A stretch of 8,948 nucleotides of DNA from Rhodobiaceae bacterium (GTDB lineage: Bacteria > Pseudomonadota > Alphaproteobacteria > MED-G09): positions 1-8,948 of the forward strand of contig NYSO01000068.1 in the NCBI GenBank assembly GCA_002683015.1, in the 5' to 3' direction. Made by a program: the position numbers and the translations under genes. Of this stretch, positions 1-6,374 are shown piece by piece. How positions within the stretch are numbered: position 1 is the stretch's first letter; every line of letters begins with the position of its first letter. The notes beneath the pieces were generated by a model, which did no database searches, had not been told where the DNA came from, and saw nothing but the letters and a program-made list of their open reading frames with translations.

Positions 1-940
1 AAAAATTCAATTAATAAAAGATATACAAAAACAAGTAGGGTCAAATAAAGTTATTTGTGCATTGTCTGGTGGTGTAGATAGTAGTGTTGTTGCTCAACTT
101 TTGAACAAAGCTATTGGAAAAAAATTGTATTGTATTTTTGTTAATACTGGATTGTTAAGAAAAAATGAGGAAACTCAGGTTGTAAAGACATTTAAAAAAA
201 AATTAAAGATGAATTTAATTTATATAAATGCTGAAAAACAATTTTTAAATAAACTTAAAAATGTTTCTGATCCTGAAAAAAAAAGAAAAATTATTGGAAA
301 TCTTTTTATTAAAATTTTTGAAAAGTATTCCAAAAAAATTAAAGATGTAAAATATTTAGCTCAAGGCACTCTATATCCAGATTTAATTGAAAGTAGATCT
401 GTAACAGGAAGTCAAACCTCAAAAATAAAGTCCCATCATAATGCGGGTGGCTTACCTAAACGAATGAAACTTAAACTAGTTGAGCCCTTAAAATTTTTAT
501 TTAAAGATGAAGTTAGAAGATTAGGTCTAGAACTAAAATTAAGTAAAGAAATAATTTTAAGACATCCATTCCCAGGCCCTGGTCTCGCTATTCGAATGCC
601 AGGCATAATTACTACTGAGAAAATAAAGATTCTCAAAGAAGCAGATTATTGTTTTATTAATGCTCTCAAAGAAAATGGACTTTATGATAAAATCTGGCAA
701 GCATACGCAGCTTTGCTGCCTGTAAAAACAGTTGGAGTTATGGGAGACAATAGAACATATGAGTATTTGTGTTTATTAAGAGCAATAACATCTGAAGATG
801 GTATGACTGCTGATTATTATGATTTTAAAAAATCATTTATCCAAAATGTTTCAAATAAGATTGTAAATGGAATAAGAGGAATAAATAGAGTTGTTTATGA
901 TGTAACATCTAAACCACCTAGCACTATTGAATTAGAATAA
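1..940 (+). CDS. guaA: GMP synthase (glutamine-hydrolysing), 3' part; 5' end outside window
   Basis: GuaA converts XMP to GMP with ATP and glutamine in the cytoplasm. The reading frame is open from base 2 to the stop at 938-940, giving 312 residues, so the N-terminal glutamine amidotransferase domain lies before the window. The fragment begins with a short helix ([13 protein letters not shown]) and a strand leading into the PP-loop SGGVDSS (65-85) of the ATP pyrophosphatase domain. Further family signatures are [10 protein letters not shown], the [12 protein letters not shown] stretch at the start of the dimerisation domain, [11 protein letters not shown], and the C-terminus [10 protein letters not shown], which differs slightly from the common PPGTIEWE ending. 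The TTG at 62 lies within the PP-loop strand and is not a start. No frameshift is seen. The next gene, panB, follows after 49 bp on the same strand; there is no obvious functional link. Confidence 0.97.
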   Translation, partial: KIQLIKDIQKQVGSNKVICALSGGVDSSVVAQLLNKAIGKKLYCIFVNTGLLRKNEETQVVKTFKKKLKMNLIYINAEKQFLNKLKNVSDPEKKRKIIGNLFIKIFEKYSKKIKDVKYLAQGTLYPDLIESRSVTGSQTSKIKSHHNAGGLPKRMKLKLVEPLKFLFKDEVRRLGLELKLSKEIILRHPFPGPGLAIRMPGIITTEKIKILKEADYCFINALKENGLYDKIWQAYAALLPVKTVGVMGDNRTYEYLCLLRAITSEDGMTADYYDFKKSFIQNVSNKIVNGIRGINRVVYDVTSKPPSTIELE

Positions 941-989
941 TAATCAATATAATTTAGAATATAAAAATAATTTATATTTAGCTATCAAA

Positions 990-1763
990 GTGAAAAAGAT
1001 TCAAAAATTATTAGGTAAAAAAAATAAATCAAAAATTATATGCTTAACAGCATACTCAAAAAATATTGCTGAAGTAATTGATAAATTTACCGATTTAATA
1101 TTAGTAGGAGATAGTCTCGGGTCAGTATTATATAATTATAATTCTACGAGAAAAGTTACATTAAATATGATGATTGAACATACAAAAAGTGTTCGTAAAG
1201 GTGTATCAAGCAGTCTATTAGTAGTAGACATGCCTTACAATACTTACAGGACTAAAAATGAAGCACTCAAAAATTGTAGAAAAGTTATTAAAGAAACCAA
1301 TTGTGATGCTATCAAATTAGAGGGAGGAACTAAGATTGTGCCAATTATAAAACATCTTGTTCAAAAAAAAATACATGTAATGGGTCATCTTGGAATATTA
1401 CCGCAATCAGTTAAGGGTAAATTCAAATTTAAAGGAAAAAAACCAAAAGAAAGAGATCAGATGATCAAAGATGCAAAAGCAATTGAGCAAGCAGGAGTTT
1501 TCTCATTTGTACTTGAAGGTGTAGAAAAAACTTTATCAAAAATAATTACTAAAAATTCAACAGTACCAACAATTGGGATTGGAGCATCAGAAAATTGTGA
1601 TGGTCAAATTTTAGTAACAGATGATTTAATTGGTTTAACTAAATCAAAAATAAAATTCGTTAAAGAATTCTCAAATATAAGAAAAATTATTTCAAATGGT
1701 GTAAAAAAATATCGATACGAGGTATTGAATAAAAAATTTCCTAGTAAAAAATATTCATATTAA
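990..1763 (+). CDS. panB: 3-methyl-2-oxobutanoate hydroxymethyltransferase (ketopantoate synthase)
   Basis: PanB transfers a hydroxymethyl group from 5,10-methylene-tetrahydrofolate to 2-oxoisovalerate, the first committed step of pantothenate (coenzyme A precursor) synthesis. The 257 residues match the usual family length of about 260. Signatures in order: LTAYS (19-23), VGDSLG (39-44, metal-binding Asp41), VVDMPY (78-83, Asp80), IKLEGG (108-113), MGHLGILPQS (131-140), VLEGVE (174-179, Glu176 in the place of the catalytic Glu) and PTIGIGASENCDGQ (193-206). The start is GTG at 990; no ATG lies in frame upstream near this point, and the product begins where family members begin. No clear Shine-Dalgarno is seen. 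The stop overlaps the end of the opposing terC-like gene by 4 bp. No panC, panD or panE is in the window, so whether a full pathway exists cannot be told. Confidence 0.95.
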   Translation: MKKIQKLLGKKNKSKIICLTAYSKNIAEVIDKFTDLILVGDSLGSVLYNYNSTRKVTLNMMIEHTKSVRKGVSSSLLVVDMPYNTYRTKNEALKNCRKVIKETNCDAIKLEGGTKIVPIIKHLVQKKIHVMGHLGILPQSVKGKFKFKGKKPKERDQMIKDAKAIEQAGVFSFVLEGVEKTLSKIITKNSTVPTIGIGASENCDGQILVTDDLIGLTKSKIKFVKEFSNIRKIISNGVKKYRYEVLNKKFPSKKYSY

Positions 1764-2374
1764 AAAAATTTTTGAAAATTCTGATTAATTGATAAAACCC
1801 CATAATCATTCAAGCCACCTATTACTAGTTGAATACCTACAATTAAAATAAAAAATAAACCAACATAAGCTATCCAAATATGTTTTTGAATGTAGTTCGC
1901 CAAATATGTTGCCAATGCACCTGTTAAAGCCACCGACAATACAAGTCCAAAAATCATGAAACCAAAATTACCCTTAGAAGCTCCCACTACTCCAATGACA
2001 TTATCAAAACTAATTGTTATATCTGCAAATAATACCTTGTATATACTTTGTATATACGAAGGTTCGGTTGATTTTTTTACAGGGGTTTTAATTTTGTTTT
2101 TCAACTCAACTAAATCTTTTCTTAAATCATTAGCTATCCAAATCAATAGTAGGCCACCTAAAATTTTGATAAAATAAAATTCAAATAAATAAGTTGCGAA
2201 TAGTGCAAAAATAATTTTAAAGACTAAAGCTCCAATTACACCCCAAAGAATAATTTGCTTTCTATTTTTTGGAACAAAGTTTGCTGCTATCAAACCAATA
2301 ATAATGGCATTATCAGCAGCTAAAATTATATCTATGAATATAATTTGTACTAATATGATTAATTCTTCTAACAA
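1760..2374 (-). CDS. TerC family integral membrane protein (YjbE-like)
   Basis: A 204-residue inner-membrane protein of the TerC family, with about six or seven hydrophobic segments. The two diagnostic acidic repeats are present: IDIILAADNA (about 14-23) in the first membrane segment and ADITISFDNV (about 117-126) in the second half; their Asp/Asn pairs are the conserved intramembrane polar residues. The halves are joined by a charged linker (about 84-108). Some TerC relatives in Bacillus export manganese and many are controlled by the Mn riboswitch; manganese or another divalent metal is therefore a plausible substrate, but this is inference. The start is TTG at 2374: it is the only usable start before an in-frame stop at 2387-2389 (minus-strand reading), and it is just before the first membrane helix. 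The gene lies 56 bp after the TPR gene on the same strand and may be the last gene of that transcript. Confidence 0.9.
   Translation of the reverse strand: MLEELIILVQIIFIDIILAADNAIIIGLIAANFVPKNRKQIILWGVIGALVFKIIFALFATYLFEFYFIKILGGLLLIWIANDLRKDLVELKNKIKTPVKKSTEPSYIQSIYKVLFADITISFDNVIGVVGASKGNFGFMIFGLVLSVALTGALATYLANYIQKHIWIAYVGLFFILIVGIQLVIGGLNDYGVLSINQNFQKFF
2039..2057. repeat. Short perfect inverted repeat inside the terC-like gene
   Basis: GTATATAC occurs twice (2039-2046 and 2050-2057) around TTT. Each copy is itself palindromic, so the pair is at once a direct and an inverted repeat and could form an 8-bp hairpin with a 3-nt loop. It encodes YIQSIYK at the end of the cytoplasmic linker. 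No function is known and it may be chance in AT-rich DNA. Confidence 0.5.
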
Positions 2375-2430
2375 AGTATAATCATTTTAATAATATTTTT
2401 TTATTTATCAATGAAATGATAGATGTGAAT

Positions 2431-2916
2431 TTAATATTTAGAAACTTTTTTACCTTCGATTATCTCTTTTAATTCTTGATATTCTTCACAATTACAAGCT
2501 TTTAATATTTCAAGTCTCTCTATTGCTAAATTTACTCTATTTGTTGCAACATATAGTTCTCCAAGATATTCATTTATACCTATATGTGTTGGGTCAATAG
2601 CTAATCCCTCTAAGTAATATTTTTCACCATTTTCATAATCTCCAAGTTTTCTAGTGGTGAATCCTAAATAATTTAAAGTATCAGCCTTATTTGGAAATTT
2701 TTTATTAGATTGAATTAATAGCTTTTGAGCTTTCTTATATTTTTTTTTTGCTTCTTTTGAATTATCTTGGCTTTCAAATTTTTTCGCAGCTTTAATATGT
2801 GAGACAGCTATATCATACTTTGTTTTTGATGATCCGCTATCACTTGATCCAGCCGCAATAGAATTAGTTGTTGTTAGCGCTATGTAGAGTAAGGATATAA
2901 ATATTTTTTTTATCAT
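2431..2916 (-). CDS. Small secreted tetratricopeptide-repeat protein, function unknown
   Basis: A 161-residue protein with a Sec-type signal peptide: KK at 3-4, a hydrophobic core at about 5-17, and probable cleavage after SIA or SIAA (21-22). There is no lipobox Cys, so a soluble periplasmic product is expected. After a Ser-rich linker comes a Lys-rich helical stretch (34-75), then two TPR-like units (about 78-111 and 112-140), with LNYLGFTTRKLGDYENGEKY fitting the W/LG/Y/A/P pattern of TPR helices and IDP closing a repeat. Near the C-terminus is a CNCEEY motif (Cys141, Cys143). From memory, similar alphaproteobacterial TPR proteins end in a Cys pair followed by EY, so the cysteines may be structural or redox-active. 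The ATG at 2914-2916 overlaps the pxpA stop (ATGA), suggesting translational coupling. TPRs usually mediate protein contacts; the partner is unknown. Confidence 0.88.
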   Translation of the reverse strand: MIKKIFISLLYIALTTTNSIAAGSSDSGSSKTKYDIAVSHIKAAKKFESQDNSKEAKKKYKKAQKLLIQSNKKFPNKADTLNYLGFTTRKLGDYENGEKYYLEGLAIDPTHIGINEYLGELYVATNRVNLAIERLEILKACNCEEYQELKEIIEGKKVSKY

Positions 2917-3689
2917 TTTAAAAATTTTTCCATTTTATTAAGTTTTGTTAATTTAATTCCATTTTTTAATAAGTTATCTTTTATTGATTTAGCTGTTGCT
3001 AAAGAACTTATATTATCTCCATGTATGCAAACTGAGTCAATTTCACAAGGTATCTGTTTTCCACTGTGACAATTAAGTGCCTGATTTCTAACCATAGCTA
3101 ATACATGTTTTTTTGCTATTTCTGGATCTGTGATCAAAGCATTAGGTTTTTTTCTAGAAACCAAATTGCCGTCATCTTCATAATTTCTGTCAGCAAAAAT
3201 TTCACATGCTATCCTCATATCAAGTTTTTTTGCAGCTATCTCCATTTTAGATCCTGTAGGAACTAGATAAATTAGGTCTTTACTTATTTCGTTGATAGTT
3301 TTTGCGAGCACAGTTGCTAATTCTATATCTTCACAAGCCATATTATTCAGAGCACCATGGGGCTTTATATGACTAACGGTTTCTTCATATTTAATTGCAA
3401 TATTTTGTAAAATTTCATATTGGTCAATTATAAGCTTTCTTATCTCTGAAGATGATAAATTTATTCTTTTTCTTCCAAAATTTTCTGGATCATTGAATGA
3501 TGGATGAGCTCCGATACTTACTCCATTTTTTTTTGAAATTTGTATTGTTTGATTCATTGTTTCCTCATCGCCAGCGTGAAATCCACACGCAATATTTGCA
3601 GAATTAACTATTTCTAATAAATCAGGATCATATTTATTAGAATGATGTTTAGATTTTTCACCTAAATCGCAATTTATATTAATTTCCAT
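2913..3689 (-). CDS. pxpA: 5-oxoprolinase (ATP-hydrolysing) subunit A, LamB/YcsF family
   Basis: PxpA works with PxpB and PxpC to cleave 5-oxoproline (pyroglutamate) to glutamate with ATP, scavenging a damage product of glutamate and glutamine. Family signatures from the chosen start: NCDLGE (6-11), SANIACGFHAGD (30-41), GAHPSF (60-65), GRKR, HIKPHGALNN, EIFADRNY, LVSR and VCIHGD. The chosen start is ATG at 3689, giving 258 residues beginning MEININCDLGE, as family members usually begin. An in-frame ATG at 3713 would add eight residues (MLYLTINT) with no family counterpart and would leave only 3 bp to the divergent pxpB. The 3' end overlaps the TPR gene by ATGA. The gene is oddly on the opposite strand to pxpB and pxpC, whereas these three are usually co-directional. 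The protein class is clear; the enzymatic role relies on pxpB and pxpC next door. Confidence 0.95.
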   Translation of the reverse strand: MEININCDLGEKSKHHSNKYDPDLLEIVNSANIACGFHAGDEETMNQTIQISKKNGVSIGAHPSFNDPENFGRKRINLSSSEIRKLIIDQYEILQNIAIKYEETVSHIKPHGALNNMACEDIELATVLAKTINEISKDLIYLVPTGSKMEIAAKKLDMRIACEIFADRNYEDDGNLVSRKKPNALITDPEIAKKHVLAMVRNQALNCHSGKQIPCEIDSVCIHGDNISSLATAKSIKDNLLKNGIKLTKLNKMEKFLK

Positions 3690-3716
3690 AGTGTTTATAG
3701 TTAAGTATAACATGGC
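3683..3716. promoter_or_regulatory. Divergent pxpA / pxpB start region with overlapping -10-like boxes
   Basis: Only 27 bp (3690-3716) separate the pxpA and pxpB starts. On the plus strand TATAAC (3706-3711) lies 17 bp after TTTCCA (3683-3688), which would start transcription almost at the pxpB ATG. On the minus strand TATACT (3709-3704) uses the same TATA and would start about 8 nt before the pxpA ATG at 3689; its best -35 candidate, TTGATA (3735-3730), is 20 bp away, which is too far to be convincing. These are by-eye matches in AT-rich DNA. Confidence 0.35.
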
Positions 3717-4391
3717 ATGATAAAAAATATATCAAATCTTGGTGACGCAGCTTTATATTGTGATTTTGGTAAAAATATAAATAAAGAAACTAATTCATAT
3801 GTAATAAAATATTTTGATAAAATTAAACAATTAAAAATTGAAAATATAAATAATATTATTCCTTCTTATAACAAGTTAATAATTTCTTATGATTTAAATA
3901 GAATTAATTATAAGGAATTAAAAGATTTAATCGAAAAAATTCAAATAGATCAAACAGATAGTGAAAAAAAGAATATTTTAGAAATACCAATTTGTTGTGA
4001 AGAACCTTACTCTTTAGATTTTAATAGATTGGAAACAAAACTTAAATTGAGCAAGAAACAAATTCTTCAAAATTTTCTTAATAAAAAATATTTTTGTTAT
4101 ATGACAGGTTTTATTGCTGGTATGCCTTTTTTAGGAGATTTAAACGAAAATATGAGAACAAATAGACTAGAAACACCAAGGGTAAAAGTTCCCAAGGGAT
4201 CTATAGGAATAACAGAGCAATTTGCAAATATTTATACTTTTGAAAGTCCAGGGGGATGGAACATCATAGGCAATACTCCAAAAAAAGTTTTTGATAACTT
4301 TAATGAAGACAAACCAAATTTAATTAATCCTGGTGATACAGTGATCTTTAAAGAAATAACTAAAGATGAATATTTAAACTATGAGCAATAA
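3717..4391 (+). CDS. pxpB: 5-oxoprolinase subunit B (KipI-like carboxyltransferase-domain protein)
   Basis: A 224-residue protein of the KipI / allophanate hydrolase subunit 1 family, which forms a complex with PxpC. Visible signatures: the N-terminal ISNLGDAALYCDFG strand-turn (5-18), IPICCEEP (90-97), the GFIAGMPFLGDL loop (131-142), PRVKVPKGSIGI (154-165) and ESPGGWNIIGNTP (176-188), then PGDTV near the C-terminus. Length fits the family (about 220). In many relatives a His precedes the YxVYM-GF segment; by eye this gene has Phe120 there (NFLNKKYFCYMTGF), a difference that needs an alignment to confirm. Start is ATG at 3717, 27 bp from the pxpA start on the other strand, with no Shine-Dalgarno; the best -10-like sequence would put transcription start almost at the ATG. 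The 3' end overlaps pxpC by 11 bp. An urea-amidolyase-type role is less likely since pxpA is adjacent. Confidence 0.93.
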   Translation: MIKNISNLGDAALYCDFGKNINKETNSYVIKYFDKIKQLKIENINNIIPSYNKLIISYDLNRINYKELKDLIEKIQIDQTDSEKKNILEIPICCEEPYSLDFNRLETKLKLSKKQILQNFLNKKYFCYMTGFIAGMPFLGDLNENMRTNRLETPRVKVPKGSIGITEQFANIYTFESPGGWNIIGNTPKKVFDNFNEDKPNLINPGDTVIFKEITKDEYLNYEQ

Positions 4392-5325
4392 TTATTTTAA
4401 AGTAATTAGATCAGGCATAAATTCGACTTTTCAAGACAAAGGTAGATCAAATTTATATCATTTAGGAATTCCATTTAGTGGGGCTATGGATAATAGAAAT
4501 TACTTATTAGCAAACAAATTAGTAAAAAATGATTTAAATCATCCTGCTTTAGAATTTGCTTATCAAGGCCCTCTTTTAAAATATATAGGTGAGAAAATTA
4601 ATATTGTAATTACAGGAGATGTTTCATTTACGATAAAGTCGAAAATATCTGAAATAAATGGAAATTGTTACGAGACTTATGAAATTAATGACGGTGATGA
4701 AATAGATATATTATCAACTAATAAATCTGTGTATGGTTATTTATCTTTTAGTGGAAAATTTGATGTGAGCTACCAATGGGGTAGTTGTTCAACAAATACC
4801 AAGTCTCATATTGGAGCAAATAATGGAAAAAAATTATTTGATAATCAAATTATAAAGATATCTGAAATTAATAAAGATTTTACTCAAAAAAAGATTAATT
4901 ATTTTAATTCTAAAATTGAAAAAATTAGAGTTATTAAAGGCACTAATTTTGATTATTTTTCAGAGATTGCTATTAGTAACTTTTTCAAAAAAGAGTTTAA
5001 AGTTTCAAAGTTATCTGACCGAATGGGTATGAGATTAGAAGGAGTTAATTTAGAAAATATTAATAATTCAAATATAAAATCAGAGGGATTAATTAAAGGA
5101 GTTATTCAAGTACCAGGTGATGGTAATCCAATAATTATGCTATCAGACCATGGAACAATAGGCGGTTATCCTAAGATAGCTGTGATTATAAGCGCTGATT
5201 ATGATCGTATAGTTCAATTTCCATCTGGATCTAAAATTAAATTCCAACAAGTTGAATTATCAGATGCAGAAACACTTTTTAAGATGTATGAAATGGAAAC
5301 TCAAAATTTATTGAATCAAATATAA
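4381..5325 (+). CDS. pxpC: 5-oxoprolinase subunit C (KipA-like, biotin-dependent carboxyltransferase family fold)
   Basis: A 314-residue member of the KipA / allophanate hydrolase subunit 2 family, the partner of PxpB in 5-oxoprolinase. Domain order is typical: TFQDKGRSNLYHLGIPFSGA (16-35) followed by MDNRNYLLAN, then ALEFAYQGP (56-64), the middle YLSFSGKFDV strand (120-129), SDRMGMRLEG (212-221), and the C-terminal GVIQVPGDGNPIIMLSDHGT (240-259) leading to GGYPKIAVIISADYDRIVQF (261-280). Length agrees with E. coli YbgK (about 310). There is no biotin carboxylase or biotin-carrier domain, so despite the family name it is not a carboxylase by itself. The start ATG at 4381 lies inside pxpB in another frame (11-bp overlap) with no clear Shine-Dalgarno, suggesting translational coupling. 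The stop overlaps the next start in TAATG. Confidence 0.94.
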   Translation: MSNNYFKVIRSGINSTFQDKGRSNLYHLGIPFSGAMDNRNYLLANKLVKNDLNHPALEFAYQGPLLKYIGEKINIVITGDVSFTIKSKISEINGNCYETYEINDGDEIDILSTNKSVYGYLSFSGKFDVSYQWGSCSTNTKSHIGANNGKKLFDNQIIKISEINKDFTQKKINYFNSKIEKIRVIKGTNFDYFSEIAISNFFKKEFKVSKLSDRMGMRLEGVNLENINNSNIKSEGLIKGVIQVPGDGNPIIMLSDHGTIGGYPKIAVIISADYDRIVQFPSGSKIKFQQVELSDAETLFKMYEMETQNLLNQI

Positions 5326-6203
5326 TGAATTTAATTACAAAATTACCAGGCCCATTATTAATTTTTTTGGGAGCATTGAGCTTAAGTTTTGGTGGATTAA
5401 TTGTAAAATCATTTGAGGGCGCTACTTTATGGCAAATTTTGTTTTGGAGATCTTTATTTTTTTCTTTAACAGTCTTAGCTTTTTTAATTTTAAGTTATAA
5501 AAAAAAGACATTAGAGTCATTTTATATCTCTGGTTTACCAGGTTTTTTTGGAGGTATAGTATTATCGTTTGGTTTTTGTGGCTATGTTTTTGCAATGTAT
5601 AATACTACTGTTGCTAATACAAATTTCATAATATCACTTCAAATATTATTTTTAGCTGTCTTTGGATATTTCTTTTTAAAAGAAAAAATTAGTACAGTTA
5701 CATTGATTTCAATCATTTTAGCAATAACTGGTGTGTTGGTTATGGTTGGAAACTCGTTAAGCCCTGGTGAATTAAGTGGAAATTTAGCAGCTTTTACCAT
5801 GCCAATAACATTCGCAGTTTTAATAATGATTGTAAGAAAATATCCAACCGTAGATATGGTTCCAGCTCAATTTGTAGCTGGCTTAAGTTCATGCCTAATA
5901 GGTTTTTTACTTTCAAATAAAATTATGATTTCTCCTAATGATATTTTTTTAGGTTTTTTAGCTGGCTTTTTTCAAGTTGGTTTTGGATTTATCTTCATTA
6001 CTATAGGTGCGAGAACTACACCATCAGCCATGGTAGGAATAATCATGTTATCAGAATCAGTTTTAGGGCCGATATGGGCATTCCTATTTGTTAGTGAAAG
6101 ACCTTCAATGTTTGGATTAATTGGTGGAGGTATAATATTATCTGCAGTGCTATTACAGTTTTATTCACTATTGAATAAGGACAAAAGAAGTATTTCTCAT
6201 TGA
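5325..6203 (+). CDS. EamA/DMT-superfamily permease
   Basis: A 292-residue inner-membrane protein with ten predicted membrane helices arranged as two EamA repeats (about 10-142 and 152-280). Each repeat ends in the family signature: FGYFFLKEKIS (113-123) in the first and WAFLFVSERPS (251-261) in the second. Also typical are the LFWRS motif in helix 2 and SESVLGPIWA before the last helix pair. Such permeases export or import small metabolites such as amino acids; the substrate cannot be read from sequence. The start codon shares one base with the pxpC stop (TAATG), so the gene is almost surely in the pxpBC transcript and translationally coupled, making 5-oxoproline or a related amino acid a reasonable but unproven substrate. 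Its stop codon TGA is itself part of a TTGACA hexamer that probably serves the downstream gcv operon. Confidence 0.92.
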   Translation: MNLITKLPGPLLIFLGALSLSFGGLIVKSFEGATLWQILFWRSLFFSLTVLAFLILSYKKKTLESFYISGLPGFFGGIVLSFGFCGYVFAMYNTTVANTNFIISLQILFLAVFGYFFLKEKISTVTLISIILAITGVLVMVGNSLSPGELSGNLAAFTMPITFAVLIMIVRKYPTVDMVPAQFVAGLSSCLIGFLLSNKIMISPNDIFLGFLAGFFQVGFGFIFITIGARTTPSAMVGIIMLSESVLGPIWAFLFVSERPSMFGLIGGGIILSAVLLQFYSLLNKDKRSISH

Positions 6204-6228
6204 CATTCATAGTTCTTTGTAAGATTAT
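6200..6228 (+). promoter_or_regulatory. Probable sigma-70 type promoter of the gcv operon
   Basis: A perfect TTGACA lies at 6200-6205 and a GATTAT (4 of 6 matches to TATAAT) at 6223-6228, separated by exactly 17 bp. Predicted transcription start is near 6234-6236, at the first stem of aptamer 1. The -35 box contains the stop codon of the permease gene. The match is by eye; no start-site data are available. Confidence 0.55.
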
Positions 6229-6233
6229 TGTTT

Positions 6234-6374
6234 TACGGGAGAGACTACAGATTATCGTAGCGCCGAAGGAGCAACCACCCAGGAATCTCTCAGGCAAAAT
6301 GGACCGTACATATTAACTCTGGAAAGAGATTAAATTCTCGCCGAAGGAGCAAAACTCTCAGGCAAATATACAGA
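6234..6374 (+). ncRNA. Tandem glycine riboswitch (gcvT type, two aptamers)
   Basis: Two glycine aptamers in the leader of gcvT. Both carry the same 14-nt core CGCCGAAGGAGCAA (6261-6274 and 6339-6352) and the same CTCTCAGGCAAA (6287-6298 and 6355-6366). Aptamer 1 spans about 6234-6308: P1 pairs 6234-6238 with 6304-6308, P2 pairs GAGAGA (6239-6244) with TCTCTC (6286-6291), and a P3 stem pairs 6245-6248 with 6257-6260. Aptamer 2 spans about 6318-6374: P1 pairs TCTG (6318-6321) with CAGA (6371-6374), and P2 pairs GAGA (6326-6329) with TCTC (6356-6359). The linker is only about nine nucleotides. In most bacteria this class turns on glycine cleavage when glycine is abundant, and such a switch has been reported in SAR11. 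There is no terminator hairpin or U-tract before gcvT, so control is more likely at translation initiation. Confidence 0.96.

Noticed and set aside
62..64. TTG at 62 as the start of a short guaA
   Set aside because: The upstream frame is open to the window edge and encodes GuaA sequence leading into the PP-loop, so the gene is simply cut by the window.
1763..1775. AAAAA/TTTTT palindrome after panB as a terminator
   Set aside because: It has no G-C pairs, no loop, and lies inside the end of the opposing gene; such runs are expected in DNA this AT-rich.
1956..2177. Open frame on the plus strand opposite the TerC-like gene
   Set aside because: It is antisense to a well-supported gene, with no family resemblance and no start signal.
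2406..2421. Hairpin TATCA/TGATA as a terminator after the TPR gene
   Set aside because: The stem is only 5 bp of weak pairs, and on the minus strand it is followed by A-rich rather than T-rich sequence.
2375..2430. Manganese (yybP-ykoY) riboswitch before the TerC-like gene
   Set aside because: The 56-bp gap is AT-rich and has none of the conserved G-rich loop sequences of that class.
3690..3713. Upstream ATG at 3713 for pxpA
   Set aside because: The extra eight residues do not fit the family, whose members begin right before the NCDLGE-type motif, and this start would leave only 3 bp to pxpB.
3717..5325. Urea amidolyase / allophanate hydrolase subunits
   Set aside because: The proteins share the family fold, but adjacency to pxpA and absence of amidase or biotin carboxylase genes favour 5-oxoprolinase.
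6204..6233. P0 / kink-turn leader pairing with the riboswitch linker
   Set aside because: I could not find convincing complementarity between this leader and 6309-6320, and the predicted transcription start would remove it.
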